Assembly: GCF_001540865.1 (NCBI RefSeq)
Contig: NC_033639.1
Location: forward strand, 5,644,288-5,708,287
Direction: 5' to 3'
Length of the DNA: 64,000 nucleotides
Source of the DNA: Ananas comosus
Lineage: Eukaryota; Streptophyta; Magnoliopsida; Poales; Bromeliaceae
Shown here: positions 13,401 to 24,308 of the stretch, piece by piece
Layout: each line of letters begins with the position of its first letter
Numbering within the stretch: position 1 is the first letter of the stretch
Program-made: the position numbers and the translations under genes
The notes under the pieces: generated by a model
What the model was told of the DNA's origin: nothing
The model's input: the letters and a program-made list of their open reading frames with translations, nothing else
Databases searched by the model: none

Positions 13401-16400
13401 AGTGCCGTGGCACGGGAGCGTGCCGCTCTTTCCCTGGCACGATACAGTACTGGCACGCTTCCGTGCCGACAAGTGGTACGCGTGCGTGCCGATGGATACG
13501 CATGACCTCTTACTAACACGCTTTGGCACGGATTTATTTAAGTTTTTTTTGTTCCAATAACTTTTTATAATGTTATTTTGAAAGATTTAGATAAATAATT
13601 ATTAATATTTGCAATGTATAGCTTATTATACTCATCAATTAACATGCATGTAACCATTTTGCATATAAAGTACAACTAACCCTGATGTAGAATAGAAATT
13701 AAAATTTTTTGTTTTTATTTGAAAAGTACAACTATACATGCTGTAACATTTGAAAATTCTTTTGTTTTTATTTTTTTTAGAATTAAAAAAATTATAACAA
13801 ATAAAATGATAGAAAATTTTATTTTTTCTAAAAATATTTCAAGATCTATATATTGATTCGATTAGGAAGCATATAATGACTAGAACAACCAGAATAGTAC
13901 CGCAATTACATCCATATTTTTTTTTATTATTTTAAAAAATATTTGATCAAAATTTGTTTAGGAGATCGATTTTTGTTCCCTTGATTCACCGAAAGTTTCG
14001 CGGTGCGACAAATTTTGACAAAATAATTTGCGAAGAAAAAATAGATGTCTGTAGTGGAAGTGGAGGGCTCGGGCCGATAGGCCCCCGCGGTATGGATTGG
14101 ATATGTCAACTAAAAATTTGCTTTTATATTGATAAATAAGAAGTTAAATTATAAATTTTTAATTTAACAAAAGAAAAACGAAAAAGCCAAAAGGCATCAG
14201 CCAAAAAGTAAAAAAAAAAAGTTGACAAAAAGACAACACGATGTCAAAAAAATAAGAGAAAGTTGAAAAAAAAAATGCAATATAGATGGCCGGGGGAGGG
14301 GGGGGGCTCTGTATCCTAGAGAACAAAAAAAAAAGAAGAAAGAACCAAAAAAAAAAAGCCAAAAAAAAGGGCGGCACGCACCAGCGTGCCGCGAGACTCG
14401 GGGGGGTGCGATACCCCCCCTATACTGTGCCCTCTTCTTGGGGGCACGGTACCTGTGCCGTACGGCACGCCCTGTGCCGTACGGCGTGCCGTACGGCACG
14501 GAGCAGCACTTAATTCCTTGCTTAAGATAGGTTGACTGTTGACTAAAAAATGGCGATTGGAATTTCGAAGGAGACTATAAAGGACATTGAAGAGAAAGCG
14601 GAATTCCGAGGGAATAGTAAGGGGCTTGAAAAGGAGGATAGAGGAACAATAAAACAGGAAGGGATTATGTAATTTTTTTTTAAAAAAAAAAAGATCCAAA
14701 AAACAAGAAAAATCAATGAATTCCCTTTTTCTCTGTAAATTGCTTGCTTCATAGAACAAGAAGAATAATAATAAATAAAAAGAACATTGCTGGGGTATGA
14801 TGGGACCTTAGGGGACTGTGGAGGTTCAAGTGTTTCCGATAAGGCATCAAGGTTCCATTCCATGATTCCTTCTCTTCTTTTTTTTAAATTTTTCCACTTG
14901 TTTGATCACTGATAAGAAGCTTCTTATGGATGGAGATGAGAATGAGAGAAGGGAAGAAGAAAAAAGAAAAGAAGAGGATAGCTAGCTTCCTACAGACCAA
15001 GAGATAGGAAGCAGGATATGACCACTGATTTATCCCACCATGTAACTTTCCCCTCAAAATGTCCAACAACGGCGAAATAAAAGCTTCAATGGAGAACATG
15101 ACAGTCCAAAATATAAGTTTAGCGGCCAAATAAAAGCTTGGATGGAGAACATGACAATCCAAAATATAAGCCTAAACTTATTTATGACAGGCAAAGCAGT
15201 GAAAATAACAAATATTAACTCAATAAACTTTAGAACTCCCTTAGTCCGAAAAATGAGACATCAAAAAGAATCTTTTCACATAAACATAAGAAACTGTTAA
15301 GGTTATGAGCATTCCCTCCCTAAAACCTAATAAAAAGCTAAATACTTGAACTATTAAGCAAATCTGTGTGAACTACTTGGTACAGTCCCTTATCGTGCTC
15401 AAAATAAACTCTAATTCGATAGAAGTTTCCATGGATGTCCCAGCAGATAATAGTTTCAACAAGTATTTATGTGGTATCAACTCCTACCGACATAAAAAAT
15501 ATATATAAAAATAAAAATTTAAAAAAAATCAAAGTGTAAATAATGCAGAGTAAAAGTCCACAGAACTAAAATCATTTTTTTGAAAATATACCTCCAATAT
15601 CCATAAAAGCCAAGTTTTCCTTTAAAATAATCTTAGCTCCAATTGATGCTATAATTGGTGTTGCAAAGTTCAATAATACTGCACAGGAGAGAGGTAGATT
15701 TTGAACACTGAAATAGGAAAAAAGAAAACGAGAGCTGAAGCATTGTCATAAATTAGAAACACAGTAATTTCTTTGCAAATACAAGGGCTTCAAAGCAGGA
15801 ATAAAAAGATTTACAATGTATTCCCCAGAGGCACAAAACTGTATTAATGAATCAACAGGCAAAGTTGATACAATCTAAAAGGTAAGAAGTAAGCATATTA
15901 AAAATCATGAAATAATATCCAAATCAATCCTTATTGACATTGCAAATGCAGAAATTTCTCATAGACAGTACTAAATAACCTTCTTGCTGAATGAATATAG
16001 ACTCTAATTAGTTCATTCTGAAAAAGGTTTTCTGCTAGCAACGGAATAGCTAAGATTTTCATCTTAGGGGGAGTCAGCTGAATAAATCTAGACATTTATC
16101 TAAGTTTTACCATAAGAATATTTACCACACACAAATTCAAGATATAAATAATAAAATCTTGCTAAAAGCTACATCATATGTAAGAAGATAGAAGAGACTA
16201 CCAAAAGAAGTTTCTCTTCACACATACCACATCCTGATACATTAATCCACTAGTCACATTTTAAACGCCAAAGAAAACTTGACGAATGAAAGAAAAATGG
16301 TGAGTCAATCAGCTCAAATGAGAAACCATACACTCCCCACAGTAGCTTTTTTATACCCGTCTTTAATAAGGAATCCCTAGGTTTATTGACTTTGATTTCA

Positions 16401-19400
16401 TATCATACCGGTGACTTCCTTTACTTCGCCCTAATTAAAAAGTTTATTCTAATAACTTCATAACTCTTTAACTTAATATCATTCGTCAATTTTTTTAGTA
16501 AAATGGGATAGCAAGCAAGTGTTACCTTTTCTAGTATCATCTGCTGTTAATAGAATATTACATTGTCATAAATAAGAAGACAAATAAACTTTCTAAAGTT
16601 CTAGGAAAAGTTTCTTCGCAGGCAGAAAATAGTCAAATTGGTTAAATACCCTGGAAATTCAACAAACTCAAAAACTCTTCAGAACAATCTTATGTATCTC
16701 ACTTTCAAGAAACAATCAGCTAAACTGAAGTTGACATAATATAATTCCGTTTCATTATCTCACAAAATCATACTACAAACTGTGAAGTAGTGTGAAATAA
16801 TTAACCACCAAAAAGGATTCTTGGTATCAGAAGAAAAGTAAGCTCCTTTTCAGATTGTTAATTTGAACCGTCGACATCAAAACAAGTTCCCTATAGCAAT
16901 ATGGACAATACCATTCATAACTATTATAACAATAGCAATAGCCAAAAAGTTGATTACTTGACATAGAAACAGTAGCAAAGAATGTCCCAAGCATGTCCAG
17001 GAATGCATGGATGTTAACACAAGCGTAAGAGAACAATATCATTAACGTCCTAACAAAATAGTAGATTAGTTGCTCATACAAGGTAACAGAGATTCATGAC
17101 AACAAAAGAAAAACATCTTCTATAAATGAAAAGAACAAAGTACGAACATCTTTAAAGCAGTCCGCTAATCTTACATAAATGCTGAGAGAGCAATCACCGT
17201 TGACCTACTAAACTTCGAATAAAAGCAGAGGCAAGCTAAAGCAGACACAAACTATCTTAATAATTCTAAAATGATATATCTGCAAAAAAAGGACATGATA
17301 AGAATGAGATATTTTATCTTTCCATGACATAAAATGTAACACAATTTACGAAAAGGTACAACAGAGACACCAACCTATATATGAAACTCAGCAGTGATAA
17401 AAATCCAGCTAAGGATCTGAATATCAAAATCTTCCTCACATTTGTCGGTATTATGAGTGATTGCCCCGTCCTTCTCAACCACAAAAGTGACATGATGACG
17501 AGAATGAAACACCTTGTAAATATGGTTTCAAATAATGGAATAGATTGGACTGTCCATGAAAGAAAAAGAAAACATATAAAGATCAAATTTAATAGATAGT
17601 CTTCACTTTTTCTACATCTTTCAAGCAAACAACTTAATAAACTACTGCTGCAAACAACTTTATCCAAGTATTATGCCATCTAGAGTCTGCTAAGGAGCCG
17701 ATCTTCCTAATAATTTAGTTAATGAAGTTCATTTACTAAGCTATTGACATTTGTGAAAGTGCCATAGAAGTTACGATGTTACTGCCCTTAAATGGTGCAT
17801 ATATGAAGTTAATTTTGTTCAAAATATCAGTGTTGGTTTCAGTTTTAGCCCAAGCTCGAGTTTTGACGAGGGCAATTTTGAGTCTTTTGGTTTTGAATGT
17901 TGTCAAAACTCAAAACTCTTCAAATTTTTTTAAAAGATCAAAAGTGATAATGAAAATTGCCAACTAGATAAAAATTTAAAGAGAACACTCTACAACCAAC
18001 TAATTGGACTTCTATGACTCTATTCTTTGTGTAGCCTTCTAGGATCCTACACACACACACAAAAAAAAACAGTAATAAGAAACTCTTACGCATTGTTTGG
18101 TGGGGGATATCCCCGAAAGAAGGGTGATATCCCCCAATTTGTACTCAAACAAAAAAAATGATGGGCATAGGATTATCCCGGTCAAACTAGTTATCCCAGA
18201 ACAACTCGTTAAAGGTTTTTCTCCTCAAACACCAGAACAACTCAAAAGCCCTTAAGCTGTTCTCCATCAATGAGGAAAAAAAAAAAAAAAATCGCTTTCT
18301 TCCTAGCTCTTTACTTCTCTCCTCTTCGGCTCTTCCACCTTCTTCCTTCCTATCTCCCTATCACCCCTAGCACTCCTCCTTGCTTTGCAACTTTGTTGTC
18401 ATCGCCGTCGCCCCTCTTCTTCTCTCTAATCCACTACCTCACCCTTTCCCTTTTCCCACACAAAGCCCATCTATGTCACCCTCTTCTCGTTGCCACAGCC
18501 GCCGCTTTCGCTCTTAGTTGCAGCCTTCACTCCTCCACCCATCTAACCTCGCCGTCATTTTCGGCAAGCATGACCTAGCTCAATCACTTTTTTTTCGGGT
18601 TAATTTGACGGGTGCTAAGTAGCAAGTAGTAAAATTCCACTCGTGCTTCAATCCTTCCTGCCATACTTAATTAAGTAGAAGCTAGACAGAAAATTAATAC
18701 TTTAGGAAAAAGTTAATTTTTTTTAAAAAAAACCATATTGTCTAAATTTTAATTAATTGATGTTTAATTTGATAAAAGAGGTAGGTCTTAATATTTTTGG
18801 TTTTACAATGAGGGAATAGTTTGTCAATATTTATATTCCACTTAAATGCTTAACAAAAATTTGGTCATTTTTAATTAGATTCTTGATAAAAATTTGGCTT
18901 TAATTAAAAAGGCAAAGTAGGTTTTTTAAAAAACATAGAAATTGTTCCAGTATTTTTATCCAAACACTACCAGGAATATCCTTTAGGAATAGGCAGAATA
19001 CATTCAAACACAAAATTACTCTTGTTCTAGCCTTTTCTATAATATCCTTTGTTCTCAAGAACAACAAAACTTATCCCACAGAAATTTAGTTCTCGAATCA
19101 AATACAACCTTAGAAAAAGCAATTCTTAGTTCAACATCTTTTAAGCTGACTAAGAGAGCGATAGTATCAAAAACTTATTTTTCAAGTGACATAAAAATAT
19201 ATAAATATATAATCTTGTCAGATTCTAATGTGGATAAACCCAGTTTCTATTAATAGTGTGTGATAATTAATTGCATCTTCTCTCCACACACACCCCTCCC
19301 CTCCTTCGGCATCATGCCCGTGAAGGGGCATGACTTGATATTACGTGTTGAGCATTGGAAATAAATGGTTCAAATGTACGGACACCCCTCAACTATAGGG

Positions 19401-21742
19401 CATTTAGAAATGGGTTCTCCAACAAATCTTTTGAGTGCTTTGAAAAAAAATTATTGAGTTCCTATTGAGTACATTTAAATGTAAAATTTATGAGTTAACA
19501 TAATGGGGCAGAGAACATTGTGGCATAAGAATCCACGGAAGGTATCAAGCTGTTCAATGTGGTAGGTAGGCTGTATTTTCTAATTGGCCCCATTGTCAAT
19601 GACACCCTACTTCAAGCTTAGTACAGATATGATGTAAACAAACTGTACAAATTAAGATTATATGTAGTTGTATCTTGAGAAAACCGAAAACTGACAGTCC
19701 ACCTCTGAGTACAAATATAGATCAAATTCAATTTGCAAGCAACTCACCAACAAATTCACATAATTTCTATAATGGTCACTGCAACGGCTCAACCACAACT
19801 AGATGTTCAGATTCCAGACAGTCATCTTTGATATTACTTGTCGTTTGGATTACAGGTTATTGATAAGTATCCATCATCATTCCCAAAGATGATGGACGAT
19901 CGTGTTAATAATGAATTCGAGAGCAATTGCAAAACATAGGGATACTGACGATAATCGGGTAAACAATGAAGCGGCCGACACGTTGGCATGAGTTACTATG
20001 ATGGGTCACATGTGTGATATTATAGTTAATGAGGATAGCAGTCACTCATATGATGATGCATGTGTAGACAATGAACTAACCAATGACAGTGAAGATTAAG
20101 AGTTTGAAGTTGATAGGCTAGAAGAAAATAATACACAGGCAACATTTTGGGCAGAACAAGCAAGTGAGTTCGAAGACATTGAATAGGCTGATAATACAAT
20201 AATAGAAAACTTCACAATGCTCTTTGTTCAACAAGTAGAGCTATATAATTGCCAGTGTAGATTAATAAAATTGAACACGTTTTTTGCGTGCTACTATTGT
20301 TTTTCATCTTCAAACAATGCTTAGACACACAAAGCTTTACAGTAAAAAAAGAAATGCTTTTTAAATTATTAATTTACATTACATATGCATAACATACAAG
20401 TGGGAGCACTGACCTGAAAAAATGTCCAATAAAACATCCATAAAGTAGTAGATGGCAGAAGAGGAAGCCATACATAGAAAGCCAGAGTACCTTGACTCAT
20501 TCCATACCCACAAAGCAAACTGATTAAGAAATGCAACTTCACTTTCAGCAGCTCTGGATATCATTTCCTGTCAAATTTTGGCAAGTTTTACATCCACCTG
20601 AGAAACAAACTATTGCTACTGGAATGAAGTTAAGCGACCATACTTATTTTTTTACTACATGTGACAAAATCACCAATGTCAAAACAAATATTGCTATACA
20701 AAACCAAGATGCATTGCCTCAGAACCTATATTTGACGTAAAATATATATGTATGGAGTTAAAAGTATATTCAGCTATACAGATAATTCAATGTGGCTTTC
20801 TAATAACAGTTTTATAATCCGTGCTATATGTCAGTGTTTACTTGATTCGTCATTCATGATTTGTACCTCGATCTATTGCTATAGAAGCACTGAAAATACT
20901 CTGATGACAGATTTTTTTGCCTTTCATTCCCTCATTGGTTTGCATTTATGTGCACATCTTTCTACTAGTTATCTGACTTTGATTTCACGCTGCTTTAGTG
21001 GGAATCGAACTGGCAGGCCAAATTGAAGGGAAAAAAAAGATACAAAAATCTGGGAAATCTCTCTCCCCCTCGTGACACCATGTCAATCTTCTTCTTCAAT
21101 TTATTCAAAAGCTTTGCTTTCTAAGTGCTATAGTTCTCACTTGCCGCCTCGACGCAATACCATTTCAAAGGAACCATTCGCTGTATCGCTAGGGCTGGAC
21201 CTTGCCAAGAGCCTCGCTAATGAACGTACAAATCAAACTTCCAAGGACCAGCTCATCTAATGCGCCTATAATCAGTCCACTTCCTTCCGTCCTATTTATT
21301 TGCATCTAAATTTTCATTGATCATCATCTGAAAACGCTACACGATGTTTGCGTTAGGACCGTACTCAAATCTATCAAACATCCACTATTTCTCCAACAAT
21401 CACTTCCACAAACCTGTTCTTGGAACCCCCTAAATCCAGAACCCGCCCTGCTATCATATCATTCGCTATTGATTAATGATTAATTAATTAATTGATTGAT
21501 TATAAGTAACGACAAAGAAGTGTACAAAACAAGAACAAGAAAACCTTGGTACTGTGCCTGTTCTTGGGGTATGATACTGAGAAGATGGTCATCCTGGTGG
21601 GCTTGTTTCCGCCGACCTCGGCGAGGAGGGGCGAAATCTCATCGGCGGCGGCGGCCCCCGACTCTTCTTCTTCGCCCACCTCCACCACATGAACTCCGAT
21701 TCCCCCGCCGCCGTCGCGAGCGTCGTGGTCGCTCAGAGCCAT
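2119..21742 (-). CDS. EamA/drug-metabolite-transporter family membrane protein (ten exons)
   Basis: Exons: 21545-21742, 20414-20567, 17375-17549, 15592-15707, 13129-13188, 11910-12063, 5950-6016, 3587-3658, 3389-3454, 2119-2253. They sum to 1,197 nt (398 codons plus TGA). Every junction is GT..AG, and the phases agree across all nine introns. The start is the ATG at 21742 in context GGATGGC. An acidic, Gly/Glu-rich cytosolic N-terminus (about 65 residues) is followed by hydrophobic segments. Family-typical strings in order are SRYSGFLCMASS, QSIPLFETIFTR, NFATPIIASIGAKIIL, GGISYCLVRAAAKATNQP, TVLSFGILACP, VLGILAFFAE, ARGLQLER and VYFGPEKE. This matches the two-repeat, roughly ten-helix EamA (DMT, SLC35G-like) plan. 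The substrate is unknown. The frame is intact although introns total about 18.4 kb and are full of transposons. The gene structure is my reconstruction; no transcript was available. Confidence 0.88.
2254..3388 (-). other. Intron 9 of the transporter gene
   Basis: Non-coding sequence between the two last exons. It starts with a GT donor after the LYLK codons and ends in a polypyrimidine-CAG acceptor at 2254-2256. I see no recognisable transposon in it. Confidence 0.75.
4798..5752 (+). mobile_element. Solo LTR of a Copia (SIRE/Maximus-like) element in intron 7
   Basis: A 955-bp block starts TGTTACAG and ends GTTACCA. It is bounded by the same 5 bp, ATTAG, at 4793-4797 and 5753-5757, as expected for LTR-element integration. 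Near its end it has the TATTCACCCCCCTCTAGGTG string typical of plant SIRE/Maximus-type Copia LTRs. No internal region or second LTR is present, so this is a solo LTR left by recombination. It lies inside intron 7 of the transporter gene, whose splice sites are untouched. Confidence 0.7.
7036..7650 (-). repeat. Copy 1 of a ~0.6-kb direct repeat in intron 6 (LTR-like)
   Basis: The block starting near GCCATAATTTATCTTGC and ending near ACTTTGCATCA closely resembles 10637-11224 in the same orientation, with scattered substitutions and small indels. Two such copies about 3 kb apart look like the LTRs of one element. On the minus strand the sequence next to the higher-coordinate copy reads TGGCATCAG, a possible degenerate primer-binding site. 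This copy contains an (AT)n run at about 7404-7435. No target duplication was found, so LTR identity is an inference. Confidence 0.5.
7404..7435. repeat. (AT)n microsatellite
   Basis: Uninterrupted AT dinucleotides of about 32 bp inside the 7036-7650 repeat. The run is absent from the partner repeat at 10637-11224, so it expanded after the two copies separated. Confidence 0.9.
7651..8777 (-). other. Probable internal region of the LTR-like pair, left part
   Basis: Sequence between the two direct repeats in intron 6. A minus-strand open frame at 7625-7939 is proline-rich and resembles nothing I recognise. The stretch has no protease, reverse transcriptase or integrase motifs, so the parent element is either non-autonomous or too decayed to name. 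Confidence 0.3.
8778..9640 (+). mobile_element. hAT-type non-autonomous transposon
   Basis: The termini are inverted. The left end reads TAGGGGTGAAAATGGTT and the right end, reverse-complemented, reads TAGGGTTGAAATTGGTT. Flanking 8-mers at 8770-8777 (GATGTAGG) and 9641-9648 (GATGTCGG) match at 7 of 8, the duplication length made by hAT transposases. No transposase is encoded. A second transposon (8969-9221) is inserted inside. The TAGGGGTG terminus is typical of plant hAT MITEs. Confidence 0.72.
8969..9221 (+). mobile_element. Mutator-like MITE nested inside the hAT element
   Basis: A 253-bp element is flanked by a perfect 9-bp duplication, TAATATGCA, at 8960-8968 and 9222-9230. The terminal inverted repeats contain GGCTACTATACT and extend roughly 60 bp, including the ATGAGTATAGAGCC and GGCCG blocks. 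A 9-bp duplication with G-starting long TIRs fits Mutator-like elements. A related palindromic unit occurs at 55460-55702. Confidence 0.75.
9649..10136 (+). mobile_element. Copia-type LTR fragment (3' portion)
   Basis: It contains GGGTTTTCCACATAAAAGTTG and later CACCTATTCACTCCCCTCTAGG, strings commonly seen toward the 3' end of plant Copia LTRs. The 5' part was probably separated by the hAT insertion at 8778-9640, so the original LTR may start near 8300. No flanking duplication was identified. Confidence 0.45.
10637..11224 (-). repeat. Copy 2 of the ~0.6-kb direct repeat in intron 6 (LTR-like)
   Basis: Partner of 7036-7650. Both copies share GATTAAACGAA, AGATAGATGTTCGC and AATCCTAT, and each ends near TTTGCAT or CTCTGCAT. 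On the minus strand the adjoining sequence at about 10630 reads TGGCATCAG. If the pair are LTRs, this is the 5' LTR of a minus-strand element. The AT run seen in copy 1 is missing here. Confidence 0.5.
13391..14520 (+). mobile_element. hAT-type transposon in intron 4 with palindrome-rich ends
   Basis: A 1,130-bp element is bounded by a perfect 8-bp duplication, CTTAAGAT, at 13383-13390 and 14521-14528. The termini are CAAGGTTTAAAGTGC and, reverse-complemented on the right, CAAGGAATTAAGTGC. CAAGG fits the hAT terminal consensus. Both subterminal regions are dense in variants of GTGCCGTACGGCAC and GGCACGNNNCGTGCC, the kind of clustered subterminal repeat bound by hAT transposases. The AT-rich centre has no credible coding frame. 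The short open frames here (for example 13318-13560 and 14286-14513) are by-products of the repeats. Confidence 0.82.
18089..19109 (+). mobile_element. PIF/Harbinger-like TIR element in intron 2
   Basis: It is flanked by TTA at 18086-18088 and 19110-19112. The left end reads CGCATTGTTTGGTGGGGGATA. The right end, reverse-complemented, reads GGTTGTATTTGATTCGAGAAC. Both ends have counterparts in the 47203-47478 element, which also has TTA flanks. No transposase is seen. A CT-rich stretch at 18300-18560 produces a spurious open frame. Confidence 0.55.
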
Positions 21743-22560
21743 CCGAGTCGGCTCAGGTTGGGCAGTCTGTCACTGTCTTTTGAAAGGGGTGGGGGGACAG
21801 CGCCGGCAGGCCGCCTAAAGATCGTGGAGTCGTGGACTCGGAAGGGAGGAAGGAAGGAGGTTGGATGGGGATATTCCAGGTTTGCCTTCTCTTCCGAGAA
21901 TAAAGATTGAATAGTTATTCGATTCAGCTGGGAGCAGAGGTGGTGGATCTGGTCATTCTGCATTCTGGGCAATTTTGGTCCTCCTCGGTTGGGTCATTTC
22001 AGATTTGTCGGGACTCAAATAGTTTACATTTTTTATGTTTTACTTTTATTTCGTGCTAAGATAAAGTTAAGTATCGATCAATTTTTTTTAATTATTTTTA
22101 AATAAAATAAACTAAACGGATAACATGCTATCTATCTCTTAAAAAATTATAATAATAATAATTTTTATCACAAAAAAAAAAAATATTAAACTATCAAATA
22201 AATTTTATAATACTTAATTATTAAAACTAAAAGCCAATCAATCATAATTTGGATATTTGAAAAAATTTTAAATATGAAGTTGATCACTTCTCAGACTATA
22301 AATATTATAGTGAAGTTTGATATTAAAATCAAAGTAAAACATATAAAACTTTCATGAACTATGAACAATTTTTAATCAGCTATCTAATCTTTTAAAAATT
22401 TATTTTTTACTATCCAACCTTTTGATATATTAGAATTGAGTCAATCAACGGTACTTTGACTTCAAAATTTGAATGTGTCGTTTAGTTTTACAGATTTAGC
22501 TAGTATACTTCATATAATTCTCGCAACTAAATTTATTAAAATAAATAATTAACTTAATGT
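21743..22560 (-). other. Upstream region of the transporter gene, then AT-rich DNA
   Basis: Bases just above 21742 are GC-rich, like exon 1, and should hold the 5' UTR and promoter. I see no convincing TATA box at a fixed distance. From about 22000 the sequence becomes very AT-rich and featureless. Confidence 0.45.
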
Positions 22561-23441
22561 GGTCTTCCGGAATCTTAGCTGGTGAAATAACTACAGTATC
22601 AGTAGGTAGTTGACTTCTCTATAGAGTGTCAGGACGAGTCGTTATCGTTTTAGCATAAAATGGACGCGAAATCGAACTCGGTGCACGATTGGTAACTAGA
22701 ACTGGAGTTTTGGCTTGTTTCGTAACAAGGATTTCAGATGTTGGATTGTGGTCAAAGCTACGGCTGATGCTAAGGTCATTTTCGAGCTCATGATTCGGAT
22801 GCCCGAAGGTTTACTATAGCAGCCCGAATTAGTTTTTTTAGCTTCCTCATATGTATCGCCTTTTTTCGGCACATGTTAGGTGCTCGCTGCGATTGCAGGT
22901 AAGTGTTGAAGTTTCAAGTGCATATTCCAGACACCCGAAAGTTTTCGGATCTAAGTTGATTGGATGTGAGCTCTCTATTTGTGTGTGGTGCTTGAGGTTT
23001 CGGATGCCTAAGCTGGGGTTTCGGGTGCCCGAAAGTGCAGACATAACTGCTAGACAGGTTAGCACCATTTTGATCCGTGGGCTCATTTTACTCCATGGAA
23101 TCCCCTATAAATTGACCCCTTGCATTCCTTGTGAATCCTTTTGCAACTCAAACTTCAATATCAGAATTTGGCTAAGTGTGGAGCTCTATTTTCCATTTTC
23201 TTTCTCTTCTATACCATTGGAGCACTCCCGCTGGCAGCTTGTAGAGTTAAGCTTCCCCTGAAATTTTGGTGATGTTTCGAAGCTTGAGATTGTATAAGAG
23301 ATGCATGCACAGCTAATTATTGAAATTAAGAGTCTGTGGAAGGATTCACTTCATCAAATCTCTAGATATTTTTGGATTTATTAAAATTTTAGTAAAAATT
23401 GCTAGTTTTTGAGCAAGCTAAGATTTTAATAGATTTTCTTT
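22561..23441 (+). mobile_element. LTR fragment (U3-TATA-leader) with palindrome array
   Basis: The layout matches the promoter half of the long LTRs elsewhere in the window. Four variants of the palindrome TTTCGGGTGCCCGAAA lie at about 22793-22808, 22925-22939, 22997-23011 and 23019-23034. A TATAAAT at 23106-23112 and a leader with AAGCTT follow. The same palindrome family recurs, inverted in orientation, in the solo LTR at 24309-26732. No LTR ends or coding part were found, so this is a truncated copy. Confidence 0.5.
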
Positions 23442-24100
23442 GGCTAAATTACAGAAAACCTCCCTATCAATACCCGTTTTTTCACTTTCCATCCTGTCAT
23501 TTAAAAACCTACACTTTGCCTTCTTGTAAAATAAAAAATGTTCACTTCATCCCCTGCCGTTAGTGCTCTGTTAGGATTCCGTTTATAAAATATTATTATA
23601 TTTTTTATACCAAAAATACCCTCAGCCTTCTCTTCTGTTGCCTCGCCCTCCTCCGCCTTGCCGCCTCGCTGCTTCGCCATCCTCTGCTGCCTCGCCCTCG
23701 TCCACATCTCCATCTACGCCCACAAACAACCCTCGCCCTCCTTCGCCACATCACCTTCGCCCTTTCCCATCTCTCCATCCATGCCCACCTTGATTTTCTC
23801 CCTATTGTTGCCGAAATCGAGGGGTGATGAGGGTGTAAGAGGAAAAGGGGAGGAGCAGAAAAAAATAGAGACGAATTGTGGCGGATTGAGGTGCGAAAAA
23901 TAGAAGAGGAAAGACGGCAGATGAGCAAAAATAGGGAGGAGACGAAGATGGCGAGGACAAAATGGTCATTTTGTCATCACAGTTAACACTGTACCCCCCT
24001 GTGAACATTTTTTATTTTACAAGGGGGCAAAGTGTAGGTTTTTAAATGACGAGGGAAAGTGAAAAGTGGGTATTGACAAGGGGTTTTATGTAATTTAGCC
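23442..24100 (+). mobile_element. TIR DNA transposon with long inverted ends (non-autonomous)
   Basis: The outer ends GGCTAAATTACA (23442) and TGTAATTTAGCC (ending 24100) are inverted copies. Similarity continues about 80 bp inwards through blocks such as AATACCCG, CACTTTCC, TTTAAAAACCTACACTTTG and their complements. The centre (about 23620-23960) is strand-asymmetric and GC-richer, giving long but unconvincing open frames on both strands. Long TIRs around a GC-rich centre would fit a Mutator-like (Pack-MULE) element, but I found no clear 9-bp duplication. Confidence 0.6.
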
Positions 24101-24308
24101 ATTTTTTTTAGATTTTTCTCTTGGAGCTGAGTTGTCATTTGGTCTAGCATAATCTTAACTTTATATAGAGCAAGTGGGAACTTTCGTTTGAGCTGAATTA
24201 AAAGTTGGTTTTTAGTGAATTTCAGTTTTCATTGAGTTCATCAACCAAAAATTAGAGTTTTGTAGCGTTTGTGTTCTTGAGTTTTTTATCACCTTTGCGT
24301 AGTGATTT

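Noticed and set aside
13391..14520. GC-palindromes as terminators or regulatory hairpins of a gene
   Set aside because: They lie inside a hAT element with perfect target duplication and are explained as subterminal repeats.
19861..20270. Acidic coding-like remnant (FWAEQASEFEDIE)
   Set aside because: Possibly the edge of an old transposase or gag in intron 2, but stops are frequent and no diagnostic motif is visible, so no call was made.
21496..21910. Plus-strand Arg/Pro-rich frames
   Set aside because: They overlap exon 1 of the minus-strand transporter, whose frame is supported by nine further exons.
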